Of a stretch of 64,000 bases of DNA, positions 8,648 through 16,291 are shown one piece after another. The notes beneath the pieces were generated by a model. The model did no database searches. It was not told where the DNA came from and worked only from the letters and a program-made list of their open reading frames with translations. Origin of the DNA: Bacteroidia bacterium (lineage in GTDB: Bacteria > Bacteroidota > Bacteroidia > Flavobacteriales > Schleiferiaceae); the NCBI GenBank assembly GCA_030424545.1, contig JAUHWL010000001.1, positions 1 through 64,000 of the forward strand. Direction: 5' to 3'. Made by a program: the position numbers and the translations under genes. The first letter of the stretch is position 1, and each line of letters starts with the position of its first letter.

Positions 8648-9860
8648 GGTTTAGGGCGGCTACTTTTTGTTTTAGATTTTCGGGGAGATTGTTTTCGTGC
8701 AAATGACAGGTCATGGAGTCGCTGTAAATTTTGGCCACGCAATAATTGCAAATGGTACAGCCCGATTTTTCAATCACTTCGTTTTGCAAATCGTTTACAA
8801 AGTTGGGGTTTTCTATCAGCGCCCGCGCAATGGCAATCCACTCAAAACCGCGTTCCATGGCAGTTTTTATGGTTTTCATGCTGTTCATTCCGCCAACCAA
8901 AATTACCGGAATATTTATTTTTTGTTGAATTTTTTCTGCTTCCTCCATAAAAAATCCTTCGGTAAACCTAACCGAAGGCACTAATTGTTTGCCTACCAGT
9001 TTTACAAAAATCTTCTTCCAGCTTTGGCGAATAAAATGCGCCATAATGTTGATGGGCATTTTGCCGCGCATCACAAACATAGGGGCGCGGCTCACAAATC
9101 CACCGCTTACCACAATGGCATCTGCCCCACATTGCGCAATTTCTTGTGCGGTTTTTATGCCTTCTTCTTTAGTGATGCCGCTTTCGAATCCGTCCCAACA
9201 ATTCATTTTTACAATGAGCGCCATATGTGCGGGCAAAACTTCGCGCACTGCCGACAGCATTTCTACCATAAAACGTTTGCGGTTTTCAAAGCTGCCGCCA
9301 TAGTTGTCTTTTCGTTTGTTGGTGAATGGCGATAAAAATTGGCTGATTAAATAACCATGTCCGGCATGCACCTCAACGGCATCAAAGCCACTTTCGGCTG
9401 CAATGCGCACGGCATTTTTAAAATCGTTTTTTACGATTTCAATATCCTCCCTATTCATTCCCCGCGGAAAAGTTGGTCCGTACCAGTTGATTCCAGTGCT
9501 TGGCGCAATAGGCCGAACTCCCGTTAAAGCGCCATTTGCCATGTTGCCGCAATGGCCAATTTGTACCGAAATGGCAGCGCCTTCGGCATGCACAGTAGCT
9601 GTTAGTTTTTTTAAATCGCCCACAATTTCGTCTCGCAACCAAAGCTGGTGTGGGAAAGCCAAACCACTTTTACTAATAGACGCATAGGCCACGGTGGTCA
9701 TGCCAACACCCCCTTTTGCCACCCCAGTATGATAGTTTATGAGTGCCTCCGTCACGGTATGGCCATCGCCCATTCCTTCAAAAGCGGCCGCGCGAATACT
9801 CCTGTTGCGAAGCAAAAGCGGTCCTAATTTGCCTTCGGTAAAAAATTTAGAGTGGTTCAT
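8640..9860 (-). CDS. NADH:flavin oxidoreductase, Old Yellow Enzyme family
   Basis: The preferred start is the ATG at 9860 (MNHSKFFTEGKLGPLLLRNR); an in-frame ATG at 9890 adds ten residues. The FMN-binding TIM barrel shows AVEVHAGHGYLISQFLSP, with the catalytic HxxH-type residues, and NRKRFMVEMLSAVRE, followed by VILVGGMNS and GFEWIAIARALIENP. A C-terminal cysteine cluster (GCTICNYC) resembles the 4Fe-4S site of 2,4-dienoyl-CoA-reductase-like members, but the C-terminal NADH domain is missing. At about 406 residues it is in the range of single-barrel family members. It overlaps the downstream SDR gene by 8 bp. Confidence 0.92.
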   Translation of the reverse strand: MNHSKFFTEGKLGPLLLRNRSIRAAAFEGMGDGHTVTEALINYHTGVAKGGVGMTTVAYASISKSGLAFPHQLWLRDEIVGDLKKLTATVHAEGAAISVQIGHCGNMANGALTGVRPIAPSTGINWYGPTFPRGMNREDIEIVKNDFKNAVRIAAESGFDAVEVHAGHGYLISQFLSPFTNKRKDNYGGSFENRKRFMVEMLSAVREVLPAHMALIVKMNCWDGFESGITKEEGIKTAQEIAQCGADAIVVSGGFVSRAPMFVMRGKMPINIMAHFIRQSWKKIFVKLVGKQLVPSVRFTEGFFMEEAEKIQQKINIPVILVGGMNSMKTIKTAMERGFEWIAIARALIENPNFVNDLQNEVIEKSGCTICNYCVAKIYSDSMTCHLHENNLPENLKQKVAALNHE

Positions 9861-10077
9861 ATGTTTGTTAGAATGCAGCTGTAGCAGCAATTTCTTTTTA
9901 ATCGCATAATTCGAGATTGATTTAAAAAATGCACCATGACTTTAAAACAATATAGAAACACTTAAAACTATAGAAGCCGCGTTATAACCATCAAATTTAA
10001 AATCAAAATTTACCCTTACGCCAACTCATACTTTGGATGAATAGTAATTTGATACAAGATCAATTCGTGTAAGTTTT

Positions 10078-11358
10078 TTAAAAATTCTCATTCAAGCGTA
10101 AAAACAACCCAGTAGTACCGTAGTGACCCCAACCGTAATCTATGCCAATATTGGTACGTGCTCTTTTGCTAATGTTAAATCTTAACCCCAAACCATAGCC
10201 TGGCTCTAAATAATCAAACAGCCCAATGCCGTTCTCGCCACCGCTTGCGGTAGTAAAATTGGCGTAAGCAATGGCTCCAATTAGTTTTGCGTTGTTGCTA
10301 GAACCCCAAATATGCTTTCGATATTCTACTCCAGCAAACACCAAATTAGTCCCACGAAATCGCCCTTGTGCATACGGTTCGCTAGATTTTGCATATTGAT
10401 CCCAAGCCGATGCTGGTAAATTCATGTAGGGCAAATTGCCTGAAGTAGTAAAGTTTCCAAATGCCCAAAAAGCTAAAATATTGTTGCTTTTTTCATCAAA
10501 ACTGTTGTATTGGCGGTACTCTAACCACAATTGTGTAGATGATTGATCGCTGCCAATAAATGTTGGGTTTACTTTAAAAGACGCAAATGCGTATCTCCCT
10601 TTGTGGGGATTGTTGATGTTATCACGCGTATCTAAGAGCACGTTTGCTGAAAGGCCAACCAAAGTACTTTTTGTTTGACTAAAACCATTATAAATATTAT
10701 ACGCGTAGTATGGCGTAATTACCGAACTATCGGGCTGATTAGGGTTTTGATAAAGCAGCTGATCATCAATATTATTGAATAAATCTAGGTGAACACCCAA
10801 CCCAGCATAAAGCTGTTTATCATGAATTTTTCGTAAAAACGTTTGATAAAACCGAAAAAACTCAAACGTCATCATATCGGCCTCACTCGTACCGTTGTAA
10901 TCTTTATCATCAAACGTAAAGCCGCTATCTGCCATACGTGCGCTTTGTGGCCCTGTGCCTAAACCCCAAGTGGGTTGGCTAGAATTTAAAAAACGCCAAT
11001 CACCCATCAATATCCAGGTATTATTGGCTGTAAAAGCAGTTGACTTTAATGTAACTATGGTTTGTTTTTTTGTGGTAAAAGCCAAGCCAAACAATGCAGA
11101 AGAAAGTTTTGTTGTGCTTGGTTCTCCCAAGTATGAGCTGGCTGCAGCACCCACACCATAGATAAACCCAAAAGCCGGATTAGCGCCTAACACCGGCACA
11201 GGAGAAAAATATAAATCTCCCTTTTTTGGATCAACTTCTTTTTTAAGCGCTTTCGCCTCCTTTTTTTTTGCCTTTTCATCAGACTTTGAATCTGTTTGTG
11301 CGAAAACTACGCTTGGTAGAAAAAGTACTATTGCAATGAGAAAAAAACGCCTGAACAT
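10078..11358 (-). CDS. Outer-membrane beta-barrel protein, BamA/TamA (D15)-like
   Basis: A Sec signal peptide (MFRRFFLIAIVLFLPSVVFAQ) is followed by a lysine/glutamate-rich linker and then about 370 residues of alternating amphipathic strands. The features SANVLLDTRDNINNPHKGRYA and FRGTNLVFAGVEYRKHIWG are characteristic of Omp85/D15 barrels, and the last strand ends LFLRLNENF with a terminal aromatic. No POTRA domains are present, so it is a barrel-only member. It is the last gene of a three-gene run, 2 bp after the preceding stop, and probably shares transcript with the haaO unit further upstream. Confidence 0.85.
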   Translation of the reverse strand: MFRRFFLIAIVLFLPSVVFAQTDSKSDEKAKKKEAKALKKEVDPKKGDLYFSPVPVLGANPAFGFIYGVGAAASSYLGEPSTTKLSSALFGLAFTTKKQTIVTLKSTAFTANNTWILMGDWRFLNSSQPTWGLGTGPQSARMADSGFTFDDKDYNGTSEADMMTFEFFRFYQTFLRKIHDKQLYAGLGVHLDLFNNIDDQLLYQNPNQPDSSVITPYYAYNIYNGFSQTKSTLVGLSANVLLDTRDNINNPHKGRYAFASFKVNPTFIGSDQSSTQLWLEYRQYNSFDEKSNNILAFWAFGNFTTSGNLPYMNLPASAWDQYAKSSEPYAQGRFRGTNLVFAGVEYRKHIWGSSNNAKLIGAIAYANFTTASGGENGIGLFDYLEPGYGLGLRFNISKRARTNIGIDYGWGHYGTTGLFLRLNENF

Positions 11359-11360
11359 AT

Positions 11361-12317
11361 CTATTTGCTTGTTTCTGTATTGGACTCAGTTTCTTCTTCT
11401 ACGGGCACCATCTCTACAACCTGATACATGTTTTGGCCATTCTGAACAAAAGGCAAAAAGTAAGTGCCATTGTAAAACACATACTTTTCTTGGCCTACTT
11501 CTACTTCTTCTGCACCATCCGGAATGTGTGTTACCAAAGCACCATCTGGAGAGGGTATTACAGTATAACCTGTATTGCTCTTTTTATAGAAAATACCGCC
11601 ATAGTAGTAATAATCCTTTTCATTTAAAGTAATTTTTTCGCGTTTCTCTGGGATTGTTTGCACGGTGGTACCCATTTCTGGGTTAGTTACTGTATAGCCT
11701 TTACTACTTTCTACATAATAAACTCCCTGGTCATAATAATAAGATTGATTGTTGGCAGAAACAATAACAGCTGTGGTTGCCATAACAGCTACATAAAAAC
11801 CTACAGGATGCCACATAGGGCCATAGTAATAAGGCTGGTACGGATGATAATGATAAGGGTGATACCCATGATATCCGTTATAATAATTGTTATGATGATA
11901 ATTGTTTACCTGCACATTCCGGTTCACATTCACGTTTACATTATTGTTTTTAATGTTCACGTTGTTATTATGTCCATTATTTGGCCGGTTATTGTTCTGC
12001 ACGTTGCCAGATTTGTTTGGGCGATTTCCAGCTGGAGACACATTGTTGTTTTTCGGCATAACATTGCTTGGCCTAGTGGCTGGCTTGCTGGCTTGTGGCC
12101 TATTTGTAGTTCCTTTAGATGGCGAGGTTGCCGGACGAGTTTTTGCGCGTTGTGCACCACCGTTTACTGTACCTCTATTTCCAAAATTCTGGCTAGCGGC
12201 TCCTCCGCCTCTACCACCTCTGCCTCCACCATGTGGCATGCGTTGGGCATTTGCTTCTGCATAAACAAAAAATAGAATGGTAAAAATTACGAAATACTTC
12301 ATTGTACCTGTTTTCAT
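11361..12317 (-). CDS. Secreted low-complexity protein, DUF6515-like
   Basis: A signal peptide (MKYFVIFTILFFVYAEANAQ) precedes about 110 residues rich in Gly, Asn and Arg, then a His/Tyr-rich stretch, then a hydrophobic segment (FYVAVMATTAVIVSA). The C-terminal part holds three repeats of the form YYYxxGxYY followed by a GYTV-type strand, as in DUF6515 proteins. Start could be 12317 or the ATG at 12302. It lies between a DUF2092 lipoprotein gene and an outer-membrane barrel gene with gaps of 2-4 bp. A role in the cell surface is likely but no activity can be assigned. Confidence 0.78.
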   Translation of the reverse strand: MKTGTMKYFVIFTILFFVYAEANAQRMPHGGGRGGRGGGAASQNFGNRGTVNGGAQRAKTRPATSPSKGTTNRPQASKPATRPSNVMPKNNNVSPAGNRPNKSGNVQNNNRPNNGHNNNVNIKNNNVNVNVNRNVQVNNYHHNNYYNGYHGYHPYHYHPYQPYYYGPMWHPVGFYVAVMATTAVIVSANNQSYYYDQGVYYVESSKGYTVTNPEMGTTVQTIPEKREKITLNEKDYYYYGGIFYKKSNTGYTVIPSPDGALVTHIPDGAEEVEVGQEKYVFYNGTYFLPFVQNGQNMYQVVEMVPVEEETESNTETSK

Positions 12318-12321
12318 GTGC

Positions 12322-13056
12322 CTAGTCTCTTTTAAAAATTACGCCTTTTTTTGCTCCAACTGGTGGAGAAAACTTAAACATTTCCTCGGCTAATTTTGGA
12401 TTTAATTGCCAATCTTGATAAAACGAAATATACTTTTCTCCCATCCTTGTTCCTCTATAGTAAAGCTCTAACTGAACGGGAAGGTTGGTGCTTTCGTCAA
12501 CAAATATTGTAGCACTTAAATTTGGGTTTACCGCATTTACACCAATGCAGCTTATGCCATTCACATCTATTGCACCTAAATAGAAAATAGAGTCAAAATG
12601 GGCAATCATATCATCTGTTAACGTTGGGTAAAAAACATCTGCTGCCGCAAAATCTATTTTAAATCTTTTGTGCAATGAATCTATCATGGTTAGTGTTGTA
12701 GAAGGGGCGGGAGTAGCATCATACATGTTTTCATCAAACCTAAAAACAGATAGCGTATCGCCATCAAACCAATACCCCCTGCGCACATCATCATACGTTG
12801 TGTAGATATACAAATTGTTGTTACCACGTAAATAAACATCACTTTGTCTCAAATGGTCAATGGTTCCACCATCTACGTTTTCGGTGCTTTCATTTACCAT
12901 TCGCAAACTCACAGAAGTTAGGTTGCCAATTGTTTCGGTTGTTTTGTCAAGGGCATCAATAGCTTCTTTTTCTAAATACTTGTTTGATGAACGGCTGCAA
13001 CCAAAAAGCAGGAGTGCCAGCGTTGTAGCGCAAATTAGCGCGGTTTTATGCATCAT
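12322..13056 (-). CDS. DUF2092-type periplasmic lipoprotein
   Basis: The lipobox is LLLFGC in a 20-residue signal. The mature part resembles DUF2092, a fold related to LolA/LolB-type outer-membrane lipoprotein carriers. It shows GNNNLYIYTTYDDVRRGYWFDG, a middle region ending FDSIFYLGAIDVNGISC, and STNLPVQLELYYRG. It is the first of a tight three-gene run with the DUF6515-like and barrel genes and begins 37 bp after the lipoprotein gene at 13094. Function unknown. Confidence 0.8.
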   Translation of the reverse strand: MMHKTALICATTLALLLFGCSRSSNKYLEKEAIDALDKTTETIGNLTSVSLRMVNESTENVDGGTIDHLRQSDVYLRGNNNLYIYTTYDDVRRGYWFDGDTLSVFRFDENMYDATPAPSTTLTMIDSLHKRFKIDFAAADVFYPTLTDDMIAHFDSIFYLGAIDVNGISCIGVNAVNPNLSATIFVDESTNLPVQLELYYRGTRMGEKYISFYQDWQLNPKLAEEMFKFSPPVGAKKGVIFKRD

Positions 13057-13093
13057 GATTTAATAATTTTCCGTTTACAGAATTTTTCACTCT

Positions 13094-13552
13094 TTAATTA
13101 AGAAACTTTTGTACGTCTTTAAACGCATATTTCATGGCATTTTCAGCCTCTTTCTCTTCTTTACCACTACCAAAAGCACATGCTTTTTTTATGCATTTTT
13201 CTCTATGAAAAAAATAGGTGCAACTTTTTAAAGTATCTCCAAGTAATACTTTGGTATGGGTGTAATAGAGTGCTTTGTTATGAGAGTAATAATGATCGTC
13301 TATCCATAAAGTATCCGCTTTTTCTGCTCGTATTAACACCCGCCTCAGATCCCCTTCCTTATCAATAAATCCTGTGTAATACATGTTGTAAGGTCCTTTA
13401 TTGTTTACAACTACATTTCGATCTTGGTGAGTAAAGCTTGGACTTAATTTTTTCAATTCCATAGCTTTTTTATAGGTTGATGCCGTATCTCTGCATCCTA
13501 TAAATAATTGCGCAAATAGCACAAATAATACTATGGATTTTAATTTATACAA
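13094..13552 (-). CDS. Hypothetical lipoprotein downstream of haaO
   Basis: The lipobox is QLFIGC with lipidation at about C20. The rest (about 130 residues) contains NNKGPYNMYYTGFIDKEGD and two cysteines in YFFHREKCIKKAC. I do not recognise the family. Its start codon lies within the last codons of haaO (8-bp overlap, same strand), so it is translationally coupled to a catabolic gene. This is odd for an envelope protein and may only reflect readthrough in compact Bacteroidota operons. Confidence 0.7.
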   Translation of the reverse strand: MYKLKSIVLFVLFAQLFIGCRDTASTYKKAMELKKLSPSFTHQDRNVVVNNKGPYNMYYTGFIDKEGDLRRVLIRAEKADTLWIDDHYYSHNKALYYTHTKVLLGDTLKSCTYFFHREKCIKKACAFGSGKEEKEAENAMKYAFKDVQKFLN

Positions 13553-14075
13553 ACCTCGGATCTACTTCCATTTCGTGGCCGCAATTTTTGCAGGTGCGTA
13601 AATCTTGGTTGGCATAAAATTCTTTAAAACGGGGCAAAAAATCGGTTTCTATATTTTTTAACTCAAAACGGGTATCGTGCAATTTGGTGTTGCACTTGTC
13701 GCAAAACCACATCAGGCCATCTTTAAAACCGCGGCCTTCGCGCACGCGTTCTACCACCAAGCCGATGCTGCCTTCGCTGCGGCCAGGGCTGTGAGGCGTG
13801 TTAGCGGGACATAAAAACATATCGCCCGGCCCTAAATGGATGTCACGCGCTTTGCCGTCTTCCTGAATTTTCACGGTAATATTTCCTTCCAACTGATAAA
13901 ACCACTCTTCGGTTTCGTTGTAATGGTAGTCTTTGCGCGCATTTGGGCCAGCCACCACCATCACAATATAATCGTCACTTTCGGGATATAAATTTTTATT
14001 GGCTACCGGAGGTTTTAAAAGGTGTCGGTTTTCGTCTAGCCATTTCTGAAAATTAAAGGGAGGAGCAATTGCCAT
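13545..14075 (-). CDS. haaO: 3-hydroxyanthranilate 3,4-dioxygenase
   Basis: A 176-residue cupin that opens the ring of 3-hydroxyanthranilate to 2-amino-3-carboxymuconate semialdehyde, a step of tryptophan breakdown through kynurenine. The iron ligands H51, E57 and H95 and substrate residues R47, R99 and E110 are present at the positions known from the Cupriavidus enzyme. The C-terminal rubredoxin-like site has C125/C128 and C162/C165. It is divergent from the SDR gene at 14146, and the 2-aminomuconate semialdehyde dehydrogenase gene is 2.2 kb away. The decarboxylase and deaminase of the pathway are not in the window. Confidence 0.96.
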   Translation of the reverse strand: MAIAPPFNFQKWLDENRHLLKPPVANKNLYPESDDYIVMVVAGPNARKDYHYNETEEWFYQLEGNITVKIQEDGKARDIHLGPGDMFLCPANTPHSPGRSEGSIGLVVERVREGRGFKDGLMWFCDKCNTKLHDTRFELKNIETDFLPRFKEFYANQDLRTCKNCGHEMEVDPRFV

Positions 14076-14145
14076 ATCAAGGAGTATTAAATTCTACTTC
14101 AAAGAAACAAAAAACTCAACACCCAAAAACCTTACTTTCGCGATT

Positions 14146-14934
14146 ATGGACATGAATTTACACGGAAAAACGGCTTTGGTATGCGGTAGCAGCCAAGGCA
14201 TAGGTTTGGCCAGCGCACAAGCGATGGCACAGCTTGGCGCAAATATTATTTTATTGGCCAGAAATAAAGAAAAATTAGCCGCAGCGGTACAAACATTACC
14301 GGCAAGCGGAGATCAAAAACACACATATCTGGTAGCCGATTTCGGCAAAACCGATGAAGTAAAAGCAGAGGTGAGCAGCTATTTACAAGGCGATAAAACC
14401 ATTCACATTTTGGTAAATAATACGGGTGGACCTCCGGGCGGGCCCATTACCGAAGCCACCGGAGCTGCCTTTTTAGTTGCGTATGAAAATCATTTAATCA
14501 ACAACCAAAACTTGGCACAATTGGTTTTTCCAGGAATGAAAGCTGCCGGATTCGGACGCATCATCAACATCATTTCTACCAGCGTAAAAATTCCGCTTAC
14601 CGGACTTGGCGTAAGCAACACCGTGCGCGGTGCTGTGGGCAATTGGAGCAAAACTTGGGCGAACGAAGTTGGCCAATTTAACATAACCGTAAACAACGTG
14701 TTGCCGGGCGCCACAGAAACCGAGCGTTTGGTGAGCATCATTGCCAACAAAGCCGCAAAAACCGGCAAAACAGAAAAAGAAATTGCCGCGCAAATGGCCG
14801 GCCAAGTGCCCATGCAGCGCTTCGCCAAACCCGAAGAAGTAGCCAATGCCGTGGCATTTTTAGCCAGCCCCGCAGCAAGCTACATCAACGGAATAAATAT
14901 TCCTGTAGATGGTGGGCGGACGGGGAATTTATAG
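14146..14934 (+). CDS. SDR-family protein lacking the canonical catalytic Tyr and Lys
   Basis: A 262-residue SDR-fold protein. The nucleotide motif is CGSSQGIG at residues 13-20, and the NNAG position reads NNTGGP. At the YxxxK position the sequence is S157-N-T-V-R161, so neither the catalytic tyrosine nor the lysine is present. This matches a known group of BKR-like SDRs that lack the tetrad, so it may bind a nucleotide without being a classical reductase. The ATG at 14152 is a second possible start. Its upstream box TACTTTCG is one mismatch from the TAnnTTTG consensus. It is divergent from haaO and probably belongs to the same catabolic region. Confidence 0.85.
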   Translation: MDMNLHGKTALVCGSSQGIGLASAQAMAQLGANIILLARNKEKLAAAVQTLPASGDQKHTYLVADFGKTDEVKAEVSSYLQGDKTIHILVNNTGGPPGGPITEATGAAFLVAYENHLINNQNLAQLVFPGMKAAGFGRIINIISTSVKIPLTGLGVSNTVRGAVGNWSKTWANEVGQFNITVNNVLPGATETERLVSIIANKAAKTGKTEKEIAAQMAGQVPMQRFAKPEEVANAVAFLASPAASYINGINIPVDGGRTGNL

Positions 14935-14964
14935 CGATTAACTTTCCGCCAAGAGAGCAGCGTT

Positions 14965-15010
14965 CCCCTTCAATAGAAGGGGTGCCACGCCCTAGCGTAG
15001 TGGGGTAGTT
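14965..15010. repeat. GC-rich intergenic repeat, copy D (hairpin with CCCCTTC/GAAGGGG arms)
   Basis: A hairpin with arms at 14965-14971 and 14976-14982, followed by GTGCCACGCCCTAGCG and TGGGGTAG. It lies just after the SDR stop and bounds the left side of the lipoprotein/toxin-antitoxin island. It is related in style to the other GC-rich copies but is not identical to them. Confidence 0.6.
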
Positions 15011-15028
15011 AGCAAAACTGTTTAGCGT

Positions 15029-15499
15029 ATGAACTCAAAATTAATCGTCTTCTCGTTTTTATTTATTTTTCTCATTTCATCATGTGCTAGTCACAAAAGG
15101 AAAAAGTATGAACGCATTAGAATGAGCGAAGGCCAAAGAATAAGCAAATGCTTGCAACATTGGGAATACGCTGACATCTATAAAAAAGAGTTTCATATTA
15201 CGGTTTTGAGTTACTATTCGAGAAGGGTTTACGGATCAACCTCAACTGCCAACTTTTTAATTGGCGTTACTGAATCTGGCGATACGCTAGGCTTTTTAGA
15301 CAAATATTACGCAGCTCCGCTAGAGAAAAATGATCGTGTTTTAATCGTTGATGGCGATTGGGGAAATGATGAAAAAGAAGATAGAATATTTCAATCTTCA
15401 AATTTTTATTACATTTCTTCCTTTCCTGAGAAAAATGATTTTCTCTGTTCAGTAAATATTGTTTTACGTGGCAGAATACTTTTTAAGTTAGATAATTAG
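15029..15499 (+). CDS. Hypothetical lipoprotein
   Basis: A signal with lipobox ISSC (about C19) precedes about 137 residues. It contains YYSRRVYGSTSTANFLIGVT and LIVDGDWGNDEK. I do not recognise the family. It lies in a small region between the SDR and the toxin-antitoxin genes that is bounded by GC-rich repeats at 14965-15010 and 16244-16285. A hairpin with a T run follows it. Nothing links it functionally to the kynurenine genes. Confidence 0.65.
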   Translation: MNSKLIVFSFLFIFLISSCASHKRKKYERIRMSEGQRISKCLQHWEYADIYKKEFHITVLSYYSRRVYGSTSTANFLIGVTESGDTLGFLDKYYAAPLEKNDRVLIVDGDWGNDEKEDRIFQSSNFYYISSFPEKNDFLCSVNIVLRGRILFKLDN

Positions 15500-15521
15500 G
15501 ATTTTACTTGCGTGCTTTTGC

Positions 15522-15549
15522 AATGCGTGTCCGCAAGGACGCATTTTTT
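15522..15549 (+). terminator. Candidate intrinsic terminator after the lipoprotein gene
   Basis: A hairpin with arms AATGCG..TCC and GGACGCATT (a 2-nt bulge on the left side) and loop GCAA, followed by TTTTTT. It lies 22 bp after the lipoprotein stop and immediately upstream of the yefM promoter, separating the two units. Confidence 0.55.
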
Positions 15550-15556
15550 ATATTTG
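15549..15556 (+). promoter_or_regulatory. Predicted -7 box of the yefM-yoeB promoter
   Basis: TATATTTG matches TAnnTTTG and lies about 31 bp before the yefM ATG at 15587. It overlaps the palindrome at 15555-15571 at its last base pair, as expected for autoregulation by the antitoxin. Confidence 0.6.
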
Positions 15557-15571
15557 TACCAAATCGGTACA
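15555..15571. promoter_or_regulatory. Candidate YefM operator, palindrome TGTACC-N5-GGTACA
   Basis: A perfect inverted repeat of six bases per arm separated by AAATC. The known E. coli yefM-yoeB operator uses TGTACA-type palindromic cores, so TGTACC/GGTACA fits an antitoxin operator. It covers the expected transcription start. Confidence 0.6.
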
Positions 15572-15586
15572 CATATAATCAGCAAC

Positions 15587-15838
15587 ATGTTAATCATCAG
15601 CAGTAAAGAATTTAGAGATCACCAAAGAGAATACTTTGATAGAGTAGACAATGGCGAGCACATTATTGTACAGCGCGGCAAAGACAAAGCGTATGCGTTA
15701 ACGCCAATCAGCGAAGATGATATTTACTTTAACGCGGAGATGGTAAAAAAGTTAAAGCAGAGTTTGGTAGAAGTTCAAAGAGGAGAAGTTACGCGCATTT
15801 CAACACCAAAAGAAATTAGCGATTTATTGGGAATATGA
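15587..15838 (+). CDS. yefM: Antitoxin of the YefM/Phd family
   Basis: The preferred start is the ATG at 15587 (MLIISSKEFRDHQREYFD), because the -7 box lies upstream of it; the longer open frame begins inside the terminator. The protein has the YefM features ISSKEFR, FDRVDNGEHIIVQRG and a C-terminal region (EVTRISTPKEISDLLGI) that would wrap YoeB. It acts as an antitoxin and as an autorepressor with the toxin. It overlaps the toxin gene through ATGA at 15835-15838. A palindrome that fits YefM binding lies upstream. Confidence 0.92.
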   Translation: MLIISSKEFRDHQREYFDRVDNGEHIIVQRGKDKAYALTPISEDDIYFNAEMVKKLKQSLVEVQRGEVTRISTPKEISDLLGI

Positions 15839-16113
15839 GCTACGAACTTGTTTTCTCAAAAACAGCCATGGCCGATATTGCCAAACACAAAAAATCTGGC
15901 GACAAGCCCACGCTAAAGAAAATAGAGCAACTTTTAATCGAGTTGATGGTACACCCAACCACAGGAACGGGTCAGCCAGAATTATTAAAACACAATTTAG
16001 CCGGTTTGTATTCGCATAGAATCAACAGAAAACATCGCTTGGTATATTCTATTAGCCAACAAACAATTACGGTGCACGTACTTGGCGCTTTGTCGCATTA
16101 TGGAGAGAAGTAG
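15835..16113 (+). CDS. yoeB: YoeB-type mRNA-interferase toxin
   Basis: A 92-residue RelE-superfamily toxin of the Txe/YoeB branch. Features are HPTTGTGQPELLKHNLAGLYSH and NRKHRLVY. By alignment, catalytic residues of E. coli YoeB (E46, R65, H83, Y84) correspond to E49, R68, H88 and Y89, all present, so the toxin looks intact. It cleaves mRNA at the ribosome. It overlaps yefM by 4 bp. The pair lies in an island between the SDR and aldehyde dehydrogenase genes. Confidence 0.94.
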   Translation: MSYELVFSKTAMADIAKHKKSGDKPTLKKIEQLLIELMVHPTTGTGQPELLKHNLAGLYSHRINRKHRLVYSISQQTITVHVLGALSHYGEK

Positions 16114-16243
16114 TATTTTTAAAACGCTAAATTTTGGATCGAGAAAAATGGAATAATGTTTCATTGTTTTTCTTTTCATGAAAAGTTGTAATCAGTTTAC
16201 TCAAGTCCTTCTATATTTGAAAACATAATTTAAAAACCCGTGC

Positions 16244-16285
16244 GTCTCCCCTCTCCCATAAGGAGAGGGGGCTAGGGGGTGAGGT
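16244..16285. repeat. GC-rich intergenic repeat, copy E (9-bp hairpin before the aldehyde dehydrogenase gene)
   Basis: Arms CCCCTCTCC (16248-16256) and GGAGAGGGG (16262-16270) with a 5-nt loop, followed by GCTAGGGGGTGAGG. It ends 6 bp before the ATG at 16292, so it would form part of the mRNA leader. This is one half-unit of the repeat family seen in full at 26173 and 26668. Confidence 0.75.
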
Positions 16286-16291
16286 TAAAAC

